NCBI GenBank assembly: GCA_947378905.1 | Contig: CANCLV010000010.1 | Span: 1 to 31,067, forward strand | Direction of reading: 5' to 3' | DNA length: 31,067 nt | From: Opitutia bacterium | GTDB taxonomy: Bacteria; Verrucomicrobiota; Verrucomicrobiia; Opitutales; UBA953 | Shown: positions 15,952 through 24,222 of the stretch, piece after piece | Numbering within the stretch: the first letter of the stretch is position 1 | How the letters are laid out: each line of letters begins with the position of its first letter | Notes under the pieces: model-generated | The model's input: the letters and a program-made list of their open reading frames with translations, nothing else | The model's database searches: none | Told to the model about the DNA's origin: nothing | Program-made: the position numbers and the translations under genes

Positions 15952-16977
15952 TTGTTAGTCGCAAGCAATAAAGCAGTGCAACGACTCCTCCTCACGAGCC
16001 TTCTGTTTTTTTATATTAATAGCGAGTGCACGGCGGAGGATAAGTATTCTGAAGTTGGAGCTACCTTTGATGGCACCATCTGTGTCGATGCGGACACTGG
16101 GACGGTTTTATCTGAATCCACTGCAGATCGCCTAGGACACCCAGCCAGCGTCACCAAACTCATGACGTTCCTTTTAATTCTGGAAGACGCTCGCGACCAA
16201 CAACTCAATATCAACTCCGTCGTTAAAATAAGTAAAGAGGCTACACAAGTGGGCGGATCGCAAGTTTGGTTAGCCGTGGGCGAAGAATTTACCGTAAAAG
16301 ATTTAATGTACGCCGTGATGTTACATTCAGCCAATGATGCAGCCGTGGCACTGGCACTCACTCGTGCACCCACGGTGAAAGACTTCGTCGAAAGAATGAA
16401 CACACGTGCAAAAGAATTAGGCATGTCGAATACGCACTTCGTTTCTCCACATGGCCTTACTTATGGAGCCGGTCCGCACGACACCACCACCGCGCGTGAT
16501 TTAGCCAAACTTTGCGTGCAACTAACCACCCTGAAAGACGCTTTTACTTTTAGTTGCTCTAAGGAATTTAATTTTCGCCCAGGCCTAAAGTGCATTCATC
16601 TGACCAATCATAACCACTTGCTCAATTCTTACCCCGGGTGCGATGGATTCAAAACCGGTTGGACTGTCGCAGCTAATGCCTCCATTGTCACCACCGCGCG
16701 CAATGACAGTCACCGAGTTATCGCCGTAGTACTTGGATGCGACAGCCCCAGTGGCGCCAAAATAGCCCAACGCGTGCGAGATCAGATTGCTGGTAAATTA
16801 ATGACCAAGGGATTAGAAAAACTAAGAGTTTTTGATGCCGAAAAAGCGAGGCTGATGGCCTCAAGCCAGCGCGATATCCCCAAGGCGAAATCATCGACCT
16901 CAACACCCCCAAAGAAGCCCGATTCAGAGGAAAAAACGGGCGAAAAGAGCTGGTTAGAGGCTTTATTTACGTTTTAA
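15952..16977 (+). CDS. D-alanyl-D-alanine carboxypeptidase (penicillin-binding protein)
   Basis: This 341-residue serine peptidase trims the terminal D-Ala of peptidoglycan stem peptides. The three active-site motifs are Ser66-x-x-Lys69 in HPASVTKLM, Ser126-Ala-Asn128 in HSANDAAV and Lys234-Thr-Gly236 in GFKTGWT, matching the DacA/DacF (S11) family. The start is taken as the TTG at 15952; no in-frame ATG precedes the signal peptide (basic KAVQR followed by LLLTSLLFFYI). The C-terminus is a Lys/Ser/Glu-rich tail ending SWLEALFTF, a possible short amphipathic anchor, but the usual PBP5 C-terminal beta domain looks reduced. It precedes recA by 103 bp. Confidence 0.9.
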   Translation: MLVASNKAVQRLLLTSLLFFYINSECTAEDKYSEVGATFDGTICVDADTGTVLSESTADRLGHPASVTKLMTFLLILEDARDQQLNINSVVKISKEATQVGGSQVWLAVGEEFTVKDLMYAVMLHSANDAAVALALTRAPTVKDFVERMNTRAKELGMSNTHFVSPHGLTYGAGPHDTTTARDLAKLCVQLTTLKDAFTFSCSKEFNFRPGLKCIHLTNHNHLLNSYPGCDGFKTGWTVAANASIVTTARNDSHRVIAVVLGCDSPSGAKIAQRVRDQIAGKLMTKGLEKLRVFDAEKARLMASSQRDIPKAKSSTSTPPKKPDSEEKTGEKSWLEALFTF

Positions 16978-17007
16978 CCCCAATTTTAGGTAGGTGAAAT
17001 AATATAG

Positions 17008-17021
17008 TGAACAAATGTTCA
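17008..17021. promoter_or_regulatory. SOS-box-like operator before recA
   Basis: TGAACAAATGTTCA is a palindrome with perfect 5-bp arms (TGAAC, GTTCA) around AAAT. It lies 59 bp before the recA ATG and begins on the last base of a -10-like TATAGT (17003-17008). GAAC-N4-GTTC is the core of the Gram-positive LexA (DinR) box, so LexA control of recA is the likely reading. The lexA gene is not in the window. Confidence 0.7.
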
Positions 17022-17080
17022 TTTTTGCTTGCCATCAGACAAATTAACCTCACCGTAGCCCAATCAAATAAATTATCCCT

Positions 17081-18157
17081 ATGTCTACTACTAAGAGCGA
17101 TACCACGGCCAAAGAAAAAGCAGCCACTCAGTCATCCGAGCGCAAGACTCTCGATCTCGCCCTCTCAGCAATCAACAAGCAATACGGCGACGGCACCCTC
17201 ATGCGCATGGGCGACGCAACCAAGATGCAAGTATCAACCGTCTCGACTGGCTCTGTGGCCATCGACCTCGCACTGGGCGTAGGCGGACTGCCCCGCGGTC
17301 GTATTGTCGAAATCTTCGGCCCAGAGTCTTCCGGTAAAACCACCCTCTGTCTTTCCATTATCGCCGAAATTCAACGCCAAGGCGGCAACGCGGTTTTCGT
17401 CGACGTTGAGCACGCTCTCGATCCACGCTACTCCAAAGTTGTCGGCGTAGATTTAGATAATCTTTTAGTGTCCCAGCCTGAATCCGGCGAAGACGCACTG
17501 AACATCGCTGAAACATTAATTCGTTCAGGCGCTGTTGATGTGATCGTCATCGACTCCGTAGCTGCTCTTGTATCGAAGCAAGAATTAGACGGCCAAATGG
17601 GCGATTCAACCGTGGGCGTTCAAGCTCGTATGATGAGCCAAGCGATGCGCCGCCTCACCGCTGCCATCAGCCGCACTAACTGCGTAGTTATTTTCACTAA
17701 CCAAATTCGTGAAAAAATTGGTGTGATGTTTGGTAGCCCCGAAACCACTCCAGGTGGTCGTGCTCTTAAATTCTTCTCATCTGTTCGAATCGACATTCGT
17801 CGTATCGGACAAATCAAAGAGCCAACCGGTAAAGTGATTGGCAACCGTACCAAGGTTAAAGTGGTTAAAAACAAAGTCGCCCCTCCATTCACCGAATGTG
17901 AATTCGATATCATGTATAACGAAGGCATCTCACGCACTGGTTCTGTTTTAGATCTCGGAATTGAACACAAGATTCTCGAAAAGAAAGGCGCATGGATTGC
18001 TTATAATGGTCAGCTCATCGGCCAAGGCCGCGAAGCTGCGAAAGACCACCTCATGAAGAATCCAAAAGTTCTCGATGAGTTGCAAAAAATCATCCTCGAG
18101 AAAGTCCAAGTCGTTGGCGGTATGACGTTAGGTGCCAGCGAAAGCAGCGCAGAATAA
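17081..18157 (+). CDS. recA: Recombinase RecA
   Basis: This 358-residue protein is full length. It polymerises on single-stranded DNA, drives homologous strand exchange and activates LexA self-cleavage. Walker A is GPESSGKTT (about 81-89), Walker B VIVIDSVAALV, and the DNA-binding loops lie around MGDSTVGVQARMMSQAMRRL and IFTNQIREKIGVMFGSPETTPGGRALKF, the most conserved stretch of the family. The C-terminal domain is present, but the acidic tail is short (ESSAE). It is transcribed alone, from a promoter with an SOS-box-like site to a terminator 25 bp downstream. Confidence 0.98.
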   Translation: MSTTKSDTTAKEKAATQSSERKTLDLALSAINKQYGDGTLMRMGDATKMQVSTVSTGSVAIDLALGVGGLPRGRIVEIFGPESSGKTTLCLSIIAEIQRQGGNAVFVDVEHALDPRYSKVVGVDLDNLLVSQPESGEDALNIAETLIRSGAVDVIVIDSVAALVSKQELDGQMGDSTVGVQARMMSQAMRRLTAAISRTNCVVIFTNQIREKIGVMFGSPETTPGGRALKFFSSVRIDIRRIGQIKEPTGKVIGNRTKVKVVKNKVAPPFTECEFDIMYNEGISRTGSVLDLGIEHKILEKKGAWIAYNGQLIGQGREAAKDHLMKNPKVLDELQKIILEKVQVVGGMTLGASESSAE

Positions 18158-18182
18158 TTTATCGTTGTTGGCTGCCATAGCC

Positions 18183-18214
18183 CGGGCCGTACGCAAGTAC
18201 GGCCCGTTTCATTT
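18183..18214 (+). terminator. Rho-independent terminator of recA
   Basis: A 10-bp perfect stem, CGGGCCGTAC (18183-18192) and GTACGGCCCG (18197-18206), closes a GCAA tetraloop, a very stable GNRA loop, followed by TTTCATTT. The T tract is interrupted, but the hairpin is strong. Confidence 0.85.
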
Positions 18215-18261
18215 ATGTAGTTAGACGACTTGCAATTTCTTAAAAATTGTGGACGTTATAC

Positions 18262-18421
18262 CTCCCCTGCAGTGTTCGACACCCGCGGCAGCCTCCGTAC
18301 CCTACGAACATAATATACGGGAGGTGTAACCCGACCGGCCTCGTCCGAGCCGTGGCAATGTACCGCCCACCTAAATCCAGGATCAACTGGAGCTCCAATC
18401 GGAATCGGCACAGGCGGGGGA
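18262..18421 (+). ncRNA. ssrS: Probable 6S RNA, compact form
   Basis: This intergenic stretch folds as 6S RNA does: a long closing stem, an open bubble and a branched terminal hairpin. CCCC (18264-18267) pairs with GGGG (18416-18419) and GUG (18272-18274) with CAC (18409-18411). The 5' side reads GTGTTCG and the 3' side CGGCAC, as in 6S RNAs. CTCG (18340-18343) and CGAG (18346-18349) form an apical hairpin like that of E. coli 6S, and CCTCCGTA (18292-18299) pairs with TACGGGAGG (18316-18324) with one bulge. 6S RNA binds sigma-70 RNA polymerase and damps transcription when growth slows. A -10-like TTATAC (18256-18261) precedes it. At about 160 nt it is shorter than the usual 180-200. Strand and identity are pattern-based, with no covariance search. 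Confidence 0.62.
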
Positions 18422-18426
18422 CCATT

Positions 18427-19107
18427 TTAGATCAGTCCAGCTTCACCAAAACTAAACCAACCCTTACCCATGGGGTCTGATTCTGGACGGCCAATAATCA
18501 CGTGATCAAGGAGCTCGACTCCAATCACCCTACCCGCTTCCACCAGTTGCCGCGTCACCGCACGATCAGCCGAACTGGGTGACGGGTCGCCACTAGGATG
18601 GTTATGGGCAACAATCGCCGCGGGAGCGCCATAACGAAGGGCCTGACGAAACACTTCGCGTGGATGAAGCAATGAACTAGTCGCTGTACCCGAACTCACT
18701 TCTTGAATCGTGATTAATCGGTTCCGTCTATTCAAACAAAGCACCCAGCATTTTTCGACTGAGAGACTGGACGATAGTGGTTCGAGTCTCGTCCAAACTT
18801 TTACAGGCGTGTCCAATTTATCTCCCGGGTCGTGATCGCGCTCACGAATGCGCCGCGCCAACTCCATCGCTGCGGCTAACTCAGCGGCCTTCGCTGGACC
18901 GAGTCCATGCACGCGTTCGAAGTCAGCCGTTTCCCATCGAGCCATTTCCGCCAAACTTCCTGCTTGTTCAATCAAGGCATGTGAAACCTGTTGGGCGGAA
19001 AAACCGCGTGAGCCGGCGCCAATCAATAGCTCAAAAAGTTCAGCGTCCATAAGTGCGCGCGGACCGAGTCGAGTCAGTCTCTCACGCGGACGATCTTCAG
19101 AAATCAT
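18427..19107 (-). CDS. radC: RadC/YeeS-like JAB domain protein
   Basis: This 226-residue protein is the standard RadC family (UPF0758). The N-terminal half holds a helix-hairpin-helix-like region (DFERVHGLGPAKAAELAAAMELARR, about 62-86), the C-terminal half a JAB/MPN metalloprotease-type domain with the motif HNHPSGDPSPSSAD (about 167-180), whose two His and Asp bind zinc. The role in DNA repair is not settled. It ends 6 bp from the 6S RNA candidate on the opposite strand, so the two transcripts would collide. It starts 54 bp after the carbonic anhydrase gene, same strand. Confidence 0.93.
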   Translation of the reverse strand: MISEDRPRERLTRLGPRALMDAELFELLIGAGSRGFSAQQVSHALIEQAGSLAEMARWETADFERVHGLGPAKAAELAAAMELARRIRERDHDPGDKLDTPVKVWTRLEPLSSSLSVEKCWVLCLNRRNRLITIQEVSSGTATSSLLHPREVFRQALRYGAPAAIVAHNHPSGDPSPSSADRAVTRQLVEAGRVIGVELLDHVIIGRPESDPMGKGWFSFGEAGLI

Positions 19108-19161
19108 CCACGAAGAAAAAACTGAGCGACAACTAAAGCAATTACACGAAAACCCTAGTGA

Positions 19162-19812
19162 TTACTTCTTAGCGTGGTAGCGTGCTAAAACCTTACCATA
19201 AGTCGGCGTAAGATTTTCCAACGAGTCCACATTCATACCTAGATCTTTAATCAAGCCATCGCGTAGACCATAAATCCAGCCGTGTACTTGTATTTTTTGT
19301 CCACGCGCCCAGGCGTCTTGCACAATGCTCGTCTGACAAATGTTTAAGGTCTGCTCGACTACGTTAAGCTCACACAGGGTGTCTAACTTAACTGGCTCTA
19401 ATACGCTTTCAACGGCGAGAGCATGCTTATGGTGCACATCACGGATATGACGTAACCAATTGTCGATGAGTCCCAATTTTCGTCTCTCGAGGGCTGCTTG
19501 TACACCCCCGCAGCCATAGTGACCACAGACAATAATGTGTTCCACCTTAAGAACTTCGACCGCGTACTGTACAACGGAGAGACAATTTAAATCCGAATGT
19601 ACAACGACGTTAGCGACATTACGGTGCACAAATAACTCACCAGGAAGTAGGCCTACAATTTCATTCGCAGGGACACGGCTATCTGAACAGCCAATCCAAA
19701 GGTATCTTGGGCTCTGTTGCTTAGAAAGAATTTCGAAAAACTCGGGCTGTTTGCGTCGAATTTCTTCTGACCAAACTTTGTTTTTCAGAAACAAATTCTT
19801 AATTTCACCCAT
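19162..19812 (-). CDS. can: Beta-class carbonic anhydrase
   Basis: This 216-residue zinc enzyme interconverts CO2 and bicarbonate. The ligands are Cys42 and Asp44 (CSDSR, with Arg46 as dyad partner), His98 and Cys101 (CGHYGCGGV). The C-terminal part (HGWIYGLRDGLIKDLGMNVDSLENL) is the typical beta-class end. The ATG at 19812 is chosen because MGEIKNLFLKNKVWSEEI is the usual family N-terminus; the in-frame start at 19878 would add 22 residues. Cytoplasmic bicarbonate supply for carboxylation is the likely role, though no carboxylase gene lies nearby. Confidence 0.93.
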   Translation of the reverse strand: MGEIKNLFLKNKVWSEEIRRKQPEFFEILSKQQSPRYLWIGCSDSRVPANEIVGLLPGELFVHRNVANVVVHSDLNCLSVVQYAVEVLKVEHIIVCGHYGCGGVQAALERRKLGLIDNWLRHIRDVHHKHALAVESVLEPVKLDTLCELNVVEQTLNICQTSIVQDAWARGQKIQVHGWIYGLRDGLIKDLGMNVDSLENLTPTYGKVLARYHAKK

Positions 19813-19979
19813 GACTATTGATTGGTCTCGAAGTGGCCCTCTGGCAAATAAATTTCCTTGGTCGGTGATAGGTGCCAATAGGACCCCTTATTAGCCATTT
19901 CTTCGCCCTGAGCATCTCGTTATTTGTTTTTGCCCAGACAATACCTGAAACCTAAGCTACACTCGGGTGTTATATTATT

Positions 19980-20564
19980 ATGAACTTATTCCTCTTAACC
20001 TTCTTTATCGCGGCGGCAGCTACCGATCCGGCTGCAACTGGCACAAGTTCATCGAACACAAACAACAGTTCTAAAAATTCGGTGACAGCCACACCAACGA
20101 AAAAGAATTCGAAAAGTACCGCCACCATCGTAGCCGATCCGAATACGCCCCAAGATACGACGATAGCTCTTCCCAAATCTAAAAAAAATAAAGCAACCGA
20201 CGAAGCCCCGGCCTTAGCGAACAATACCGACCCGGCTTCTATTGTAGCCAACTCCATTGATGCCGCTACGCAGATAGCCAACGATGCTGCCAAGGCCGCT
20301 CTCGATGAAGCTGCTAAATTAGCGGCTATCGGTAGTGACGGCGATAAATCTCCTGCCGCTGGCTCAATCATTAACGCTCAAACAATTGGTGCCGTGAGCG
20401 ATGGAGCCGTCGCCGTGGCCAAAGAAATTAAAAAGCCCAAAGCTAAAAAGTCAGCAGAGGACACGAGCTCGACAGACGAAGCTGCACCAAAACAAGCCAA
20501 GAAACCCAAGGCCAGTAATTCAGACGGCGCCGTTCCTTCAGAGAGTCCCGCTCCCAAAAACTAG
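19980..20564 (+). CDS. Low-complexity Ala/Lys/Ser-rich exported protein
   Basis: This is a 194-residue protein of unknown function. It starts with a short signal peptide (MNLFLLTFFIAAAATDPAATG). The rest is low complexity: Ser/Thr/Asn/Lys stretches (about 24-70), an Ala-rich helical centre (SIVANSIDAATQIANDAAKAALDEAAKLAAI, about 86-116) and a Lys/Ala/Pro tail with PKAKKS and KKPKAS repeats. The composition recalls histone-H1-like tails, but the signal peptide argues for export. A 133-codon frame is open on the other strand (19970-20371), so the coding strand rests on the signal peptide and codon sense. It ends 4 bp before the end of the convergent ftsK gene. Confidence 0.55.
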   Translation: MNLFLLTFFIAAAATDPAATGTSSSNTNNSSKNSVTATPTKKNSKSTATIVADPNTPQDTTIALPKSKKNKATDEAPALANNTDPASIVANSIDAATQIANDAAKAALDEAAKLAAIGSDGDKSPAAGSIINAQTIGAVSDGAVAVAKEIKKPKAKKSAEDTSSTDEAAPKQAKKPKASNSDGAVPSESPAPKN

Positions 20565-20568
20565 GAAA

Positions 20569-23091
20569 TTACTTTCCTAAAATTTCGCGAGGGCTAGAAC
20601 CATTTTCTGGTCCAACATAGCCTCGTTCGTGCAGTATATCCATAATACGCGCAGCCCGGTTGTATCCGAGTTTTAATCGACGTTGTAACATGGAAACGGA
20701 AGCGCGCTGAGTTTCTTTAATAATAGACCAAGCTTGAGCGACCATGGGGTCATCTCCCTCTTCGCCATCACCCTCGCCACCAAAGTCTTCAGTGGAACCC
20801 TTCTCAATCGCCTCAACGACGTCTTGAGCAAATTCAGGCGAACCATTTTTCTCGTTAATATAATCAATAATCGCCGAGACTTCCTGTTCGCCGACATACG
20901 CACCTTGAACGCGATTCAAGGAAGCGCTACCTGGAGGAACGAAAAGCATGTCGCCGCGACCCACTAAAGTTTCTGCACCGCTACGATCCAAGATAGTACG
21001 TGAGTCGATATAGGATGTGACCTTAAAACCAATACGCGTCGGCAAGTTGGCTTTAATCAATCCGGTAATCACATCCGTTGAAGGACGTTGGGTTGCCAAC
21101 ACGAGGTGAATACCTGCAGCACGCGCTAACTGTGCTAAGCGGGCAATCGAAGTTTCTACTTCTTTGGCCGCGGCCATCATCAAGTCAGCCATCTCATCGA
21201 TGATACAAACGATATAAGGTAATTTAGTTGTCGGTATGGAAATACCATCATCGATAACCGATTCAGCCGCTTCGCGAGCAGCTGCTTGTTCTTCGGCGCT
21301 GAGTGGCAGTTCCTCTTGTTTGGGCATACCAGCTTCTTTTTTAATTTTTGCATTAAAGCCGGTGATGTTTTTCACGCCGCACTTGGCAAAAATTTTGTAG
21401 CGGCGTTGCATTTCAGCAATCAACCATTTGAGCGCCGCAGGTACTCGACGGGGGTCAGTTTCGACCGGAATTAAAAGGTGGGGCAGTTTAGAATAAACCT
21501 GCAACTCAACCACCTTGGGGTCGACCATGATAAATCTCAAATCCTCAGGCGTACAACGGTACAACATGGAGATGATAAATGAATTAATACAAACCGACTT
21601 ACCCTGACCCGTCGCACCAGCGATTAAGCAGTGAGGCATTTTGGCGAGATCCTGGATGACTGGTTTATTAGTTACGCTATCAACGCCCAAGACCACAGGT
21701 ATTTCCATCGTCGACTCAGTCCAGGCCTTAGACTGAATAATTTCGCGGAGTAAGACGTCCTTGCGGTGTTGATTGGGGATTTCGATTCCCACCGTACCCC
21801 GACCTGGAACGGGCGCTAAAATTCGGACAGACTCCGCGGATAAATTCATCGCGATATTATTCGAGAGATTAGCAATCTTCTCTACGCGTACTCCAGGGGC
21901 GGGTTTAATTTCGTAACGAGTAATCGAAGGGCCTTGCTGAATGCCTACATCAATGCCGGCTTCGGGATCTACAGGTACAACTGAAACTTTAAATTGAGTC
22001 AGTGTCTCGATTAAGTCACTCGCACGCTTTTTAAAGTCCTCTACCGGAATTTCTTTATCCACTACGGGCTCATTAAGCAGACCGATGGTAGGGAAAGTGT
22101 AATCGCCTTTTTTCTTAGGTTGGGCTGAAGCGTTTGCTTTTTCGATTTTGTCAGTTCGGGTAACCGCAATTTTTTGAGTACCCAGCGCTGTTAAAATAGG
22201 GGTCTGAATTTTAGGAGCGGCAGCTGGAGTTTCGGGGGCTGGATGAGTTAAGCCCGGGGGGATTTTGACGTCATCAGTTGTAACCACCGCTACCGCAGGA
22301 GCCTCTTCAGGCTTCTCAACTTTTTTGACTTCGGGCACGACTACTACAGGAGCAGCAATCTCAACATTCTTAATCTCCATTTGTTTGCGGCGCAGTTCCG
22401 CCACCCGTTCAGCTCTTTGTTTACGCTCCAAGGCTTCGCGTTTTGCAGCCTCTTTACGTTCTGCATTCCACGCGCCAAACATATCTCTTAATTCCGTTAT
22501 CCAGGCTGATAAAGTTGCCTTAGGATCATCTGCTAAAACGCCTAATAAACAAAAACCGTAAGGGAAAATGAGTACCCATGCACCATAATCACCTAGGACC
22601 GGCTGGCAGAGTTGATTATATAAAAACTCGCCCGTTAATCCACCAGCACCACTGGAATCAAACGCGCCCGTCGGAACACCACCCAAACTCATCGTGATTA
22701 CCGGTGCACCTAAAATAATACACGCCAACATTAACGAAGTTTTCGTTGGCCACAAAGTATGTGCGCGGTGATTCAGTGAAAACCAAGCGGCGGCGAATAA
22801 AAAAACTGGGATTAAAAATGCAGTGTAACCAAATAAACTGAACAAGATGACCGCCACCGTCGCACCAAAAAGCCCGCAAGGATTATGCTCGGTGGCTACA
22901 TCCGAAGAGGTCTGTAATTGAAATTTAGTCTCAATCCATTGCGGAAATAATGTTTGATCACTTTTGCTGTGAAAAACCATTGCCACTAAAATAAAGGCTC
23001 CGATTAATCCTAAAACAATAGCGAGAACTGGATGACTTTCACTGGCGGGCTTAGCTAATGTAGCTGAACGCTTACGAGCAGGTGCGGGCAT
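20569..23091 (-). CDS. ftsK: DNA translocase FtsK/SpoIIIE
   Basis: This 840-residue translocase pumps chromosomal DNA through the closing septum. The N-terminus has about four membrane helices (around 22-42, 74-100, 114-134 and 165-187). A charged, Ala/Pro/Val-rich linker (about 200-340) precedes the RecA-like motor. Walker A is GATGQGKSV (about 491-499), Walker B VCIIDEMADLMM (near 630). The last 65 residues (PMVAQAWSIIKETQRASVSMLQRRLKLGYNRAARIMDILHERGYVG) are the winged-helix gamma domain that reads KOPS-like sequences and would activate XerCD. It is 8 bp after the HAD gene on the same strand. Confidence 0.96.
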   Translation of the reverse strand: MPAPARKRSATLAKPASESHPVLAIVLGLIGAFILVAMVFHSKSDQTLFPQWIETKFQLQTSSDVATEHNPCGLFGATVAVILFSLFGYTAFLIPVFLFAAAWFSLNHRAHTLWPTKTSLMLACIILGAPVITMSLGGVPTGAFDSSGAGGLTGEFLYNQLCQPVLGDYGAWVLIFPYGFCLLGVLADDPKATLSAWITELRDMFGAWNAERKEAAKREALERKQRAERVAELRRKQMEIKNVEIAAPVVVVPEVKKVEKPEEAPAVAVVTTDDVKIPPGLTHPAPETPAAAPKIQTPILTALGTQKIAVTRTDKIEKANASAQPKKKGDYTFPTIGLLNEPVVDKEIPVEDFKKRASDLIETLTQFKVSVVPVDPEAGIDVGIQQGPSITRYEIKPAPGVRVEKIANLSNNIAMNLSAESVRILAPVPGRGTVGIEIPNQHRKDVLLREIIQSKAWTESTMEIPVVLGVDSVTNKPVIQDLAKMPHCLIAGATGQGKSVCINSFIISMLYRCTPEDLRFIMVDPKVVELQVYSKLPHLLIPVETDPRRVPAALKWLIAEMQRRYKIFAKCGVKNITGFNAKIKKEAGMPKQEELPLSAEEQAAAREAAESVIDDGISIPTTKLPYIVCIIDEMADLMMAAAKEVETSIARLAQLARAAGIHLVLATQRPSTDVITGLIKANLPTRIGFKVTSYIDSRTILDRSGAETLVGRGDMLFVPPGSASLNRVQGAYVGEQEVSAIIDYINEKNGSPEFAQDVVEAIEKGSTEDFGGEGDGEEGDDPMVAQAWSIIKETQRASVSMLQRRLKLGYNRAARIMDILHERGYVGPENGSSPREILGK

Positions 23092-23099
23092 AAAATAGA

Positions 23100-24122
23100 T
23101 TATTCAAAAAGTGTACCTTGAGCGGTCGTGTCTTGACGGGGCAAAACTGGATCGGTCGAAAGGTGGCGTGGCGGTCTGGTCACTCGAGCCGCTAAAACAC
23201 GGGTGCGTTCTTGTGCCAAACGTTCTACCGACGAAGTCAACGCATGGCGAATCCACTTAGGGGTAAAGCCATTCGCAGAATAATCACACGGACCATAACC
23301 ATGAACGCGACCTGACTGTAAGAGTGCATCGTTCTGAGCGAACTCAGCCTGATTTTCCTCTACGTAAACAGCAAAAGCTTTTCCGCCATTTTTACGAAGC
23401 AACGAAAAGGCTGGGACATCGCTAGGTCCATCAGCAATATAAATCATATTAGCAAACGGGACCCGACGATCTTCTGGATGTACCACCGCATTCACATCAA
23501 TCGTGCTGTCTTTGTTAGACCCTTTATTAATTTCAAAAATGAATCGGGTCTTAATGGTGTTATCCACCATCGCTGCCACTTGAGTGATTTCGGAGGGCAA
23601 CTGTAAATTAAGTTCATCCTGCTTTGTAAAATGAGGTGGGAGCGGTTCTTCTAAAAACTCACAGCCGTAAATTCCGTCGCAGTGTTGGGCCAACTTGGTT
23701 CCACGAATCATCTCAGCCAAACCTGTGCTGACGATGTAATGTTCTAAAGTAACCTCAAGGTTATGCTTCTTTCCCAACTCGATAACCAATTCTTTGAGCG
23801 CTGGAAAAAATTCTGGGAGTCCATTGCAGAGTTCAATCTCTGCACCTAATTCACGCAGACGACTATTGGTTAGTCCTTTGAGAGGACCCGATTTAACATA
23901 ACTCAGTAAGTGATTTAAATAGACGGAATCTTTTGAAGTACGAATTCCCTTCTGTAGATAAAGCGCGGGTAATAAATTTGTTTCACGCCAAAACTGATCT
24001 TCATCCACCCCAAAGGCACGGAAGAGCGGGGTCTGCATATACCCTGGACAGAGAGTTTTATCAAAATCCCAAATACAAGTGAGGACGTGACTACCCCGAA
24101 GGGCGGGTTCCTTGGATGACAT
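23100..24122 (-). CDS. HAD family hydrolase
   Basis: This 340-residue haloacid-dehalogenase-type protein, probably a phosphatase, carries motif I W-D19-F-D21-K-T-L, motif II in IVSTGLAEM and motif IV IYIADGPSDVPAF, with the Asp pair that binds magnesium. Between motifs I and II a helical cap of about 100 residues fits subclass C1. The overall plan resembles serB-like phosphatases but is longer, and the substrate is unknown. The last 45 residues are a basic Arg/Thr/Pro-rich tail without motifs. It lies 8 bp upstream of ftsK on the same strand, so the two are probably co-transcribed. Confidence 0.82.
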   Translation of the reverse strand: MSSKEPALRGSHVLTCIWDFDKTLCPGYMQTPLFRAFGVDEDQFWRETNLLPALYLQKGIRTSKDSVYLNHLLSYVKSGPLKGLTNSRLRELGAEIELCNGLPEFFPALKELVIELGKKHNLEVTLEHYIVSTGLAEMIRGTKLAQHCDGIYGCEFLEEPLPPHFTKQDELNLQLPSEITQVAAMVDNTIKTRFIFEINKGSNKDSTIDVNAVVHPEDRRVPFANMIYIADGPSDVPAFSLLRKNGGKAFAVYVEENQAEFAQNDALLQSGRVHGYGPCDYSANGFTPKWIRHALTSSVERLAQERTRVLAARVTRPPRHLSTDPVLPRQDTTAQGTLFE

Positions 24123-24136
24123 ATATTTAAAGTTGG

Positions 24137-24166
24137 TTAATGGTAAGGGCTTGCGGTGTGAGTCAA
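24137..24166 (-). promoter_or_regulatory. Candidate promoter of the HAD-ftsK operon
   Basis: On the minus strand TTGACT (24166-24161) and CATTAA (24142-24137) are separated by 18 bp, which would give a short leader before the ATG at 24122. The -10 is a weak match, so this is tentative. Confidence 0.3.
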
Positions 24167-24222
24167 CAACCCTCCATTAAATAACCTACGAAAGGGCTAT
24201 CTCCAAGCCCGAACCCAACACA

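Noticed and set aside
18240..18480. Open frames over the recA-radC gap as small proteins
   Set aside because: The frames on both strands lie on strong RNA secondary structure, encode Cys/Arg/Pro-rich sequences with no family, and one runs into radC.
19970..20371. Minus-strand hydrophobic frame (133 codons)
   Set aside because: Its hydrophobic Ala/Val/Leu composition is what the reverse of an Ala/Lys/Asn-rich gene gives, and it has no family or leader.
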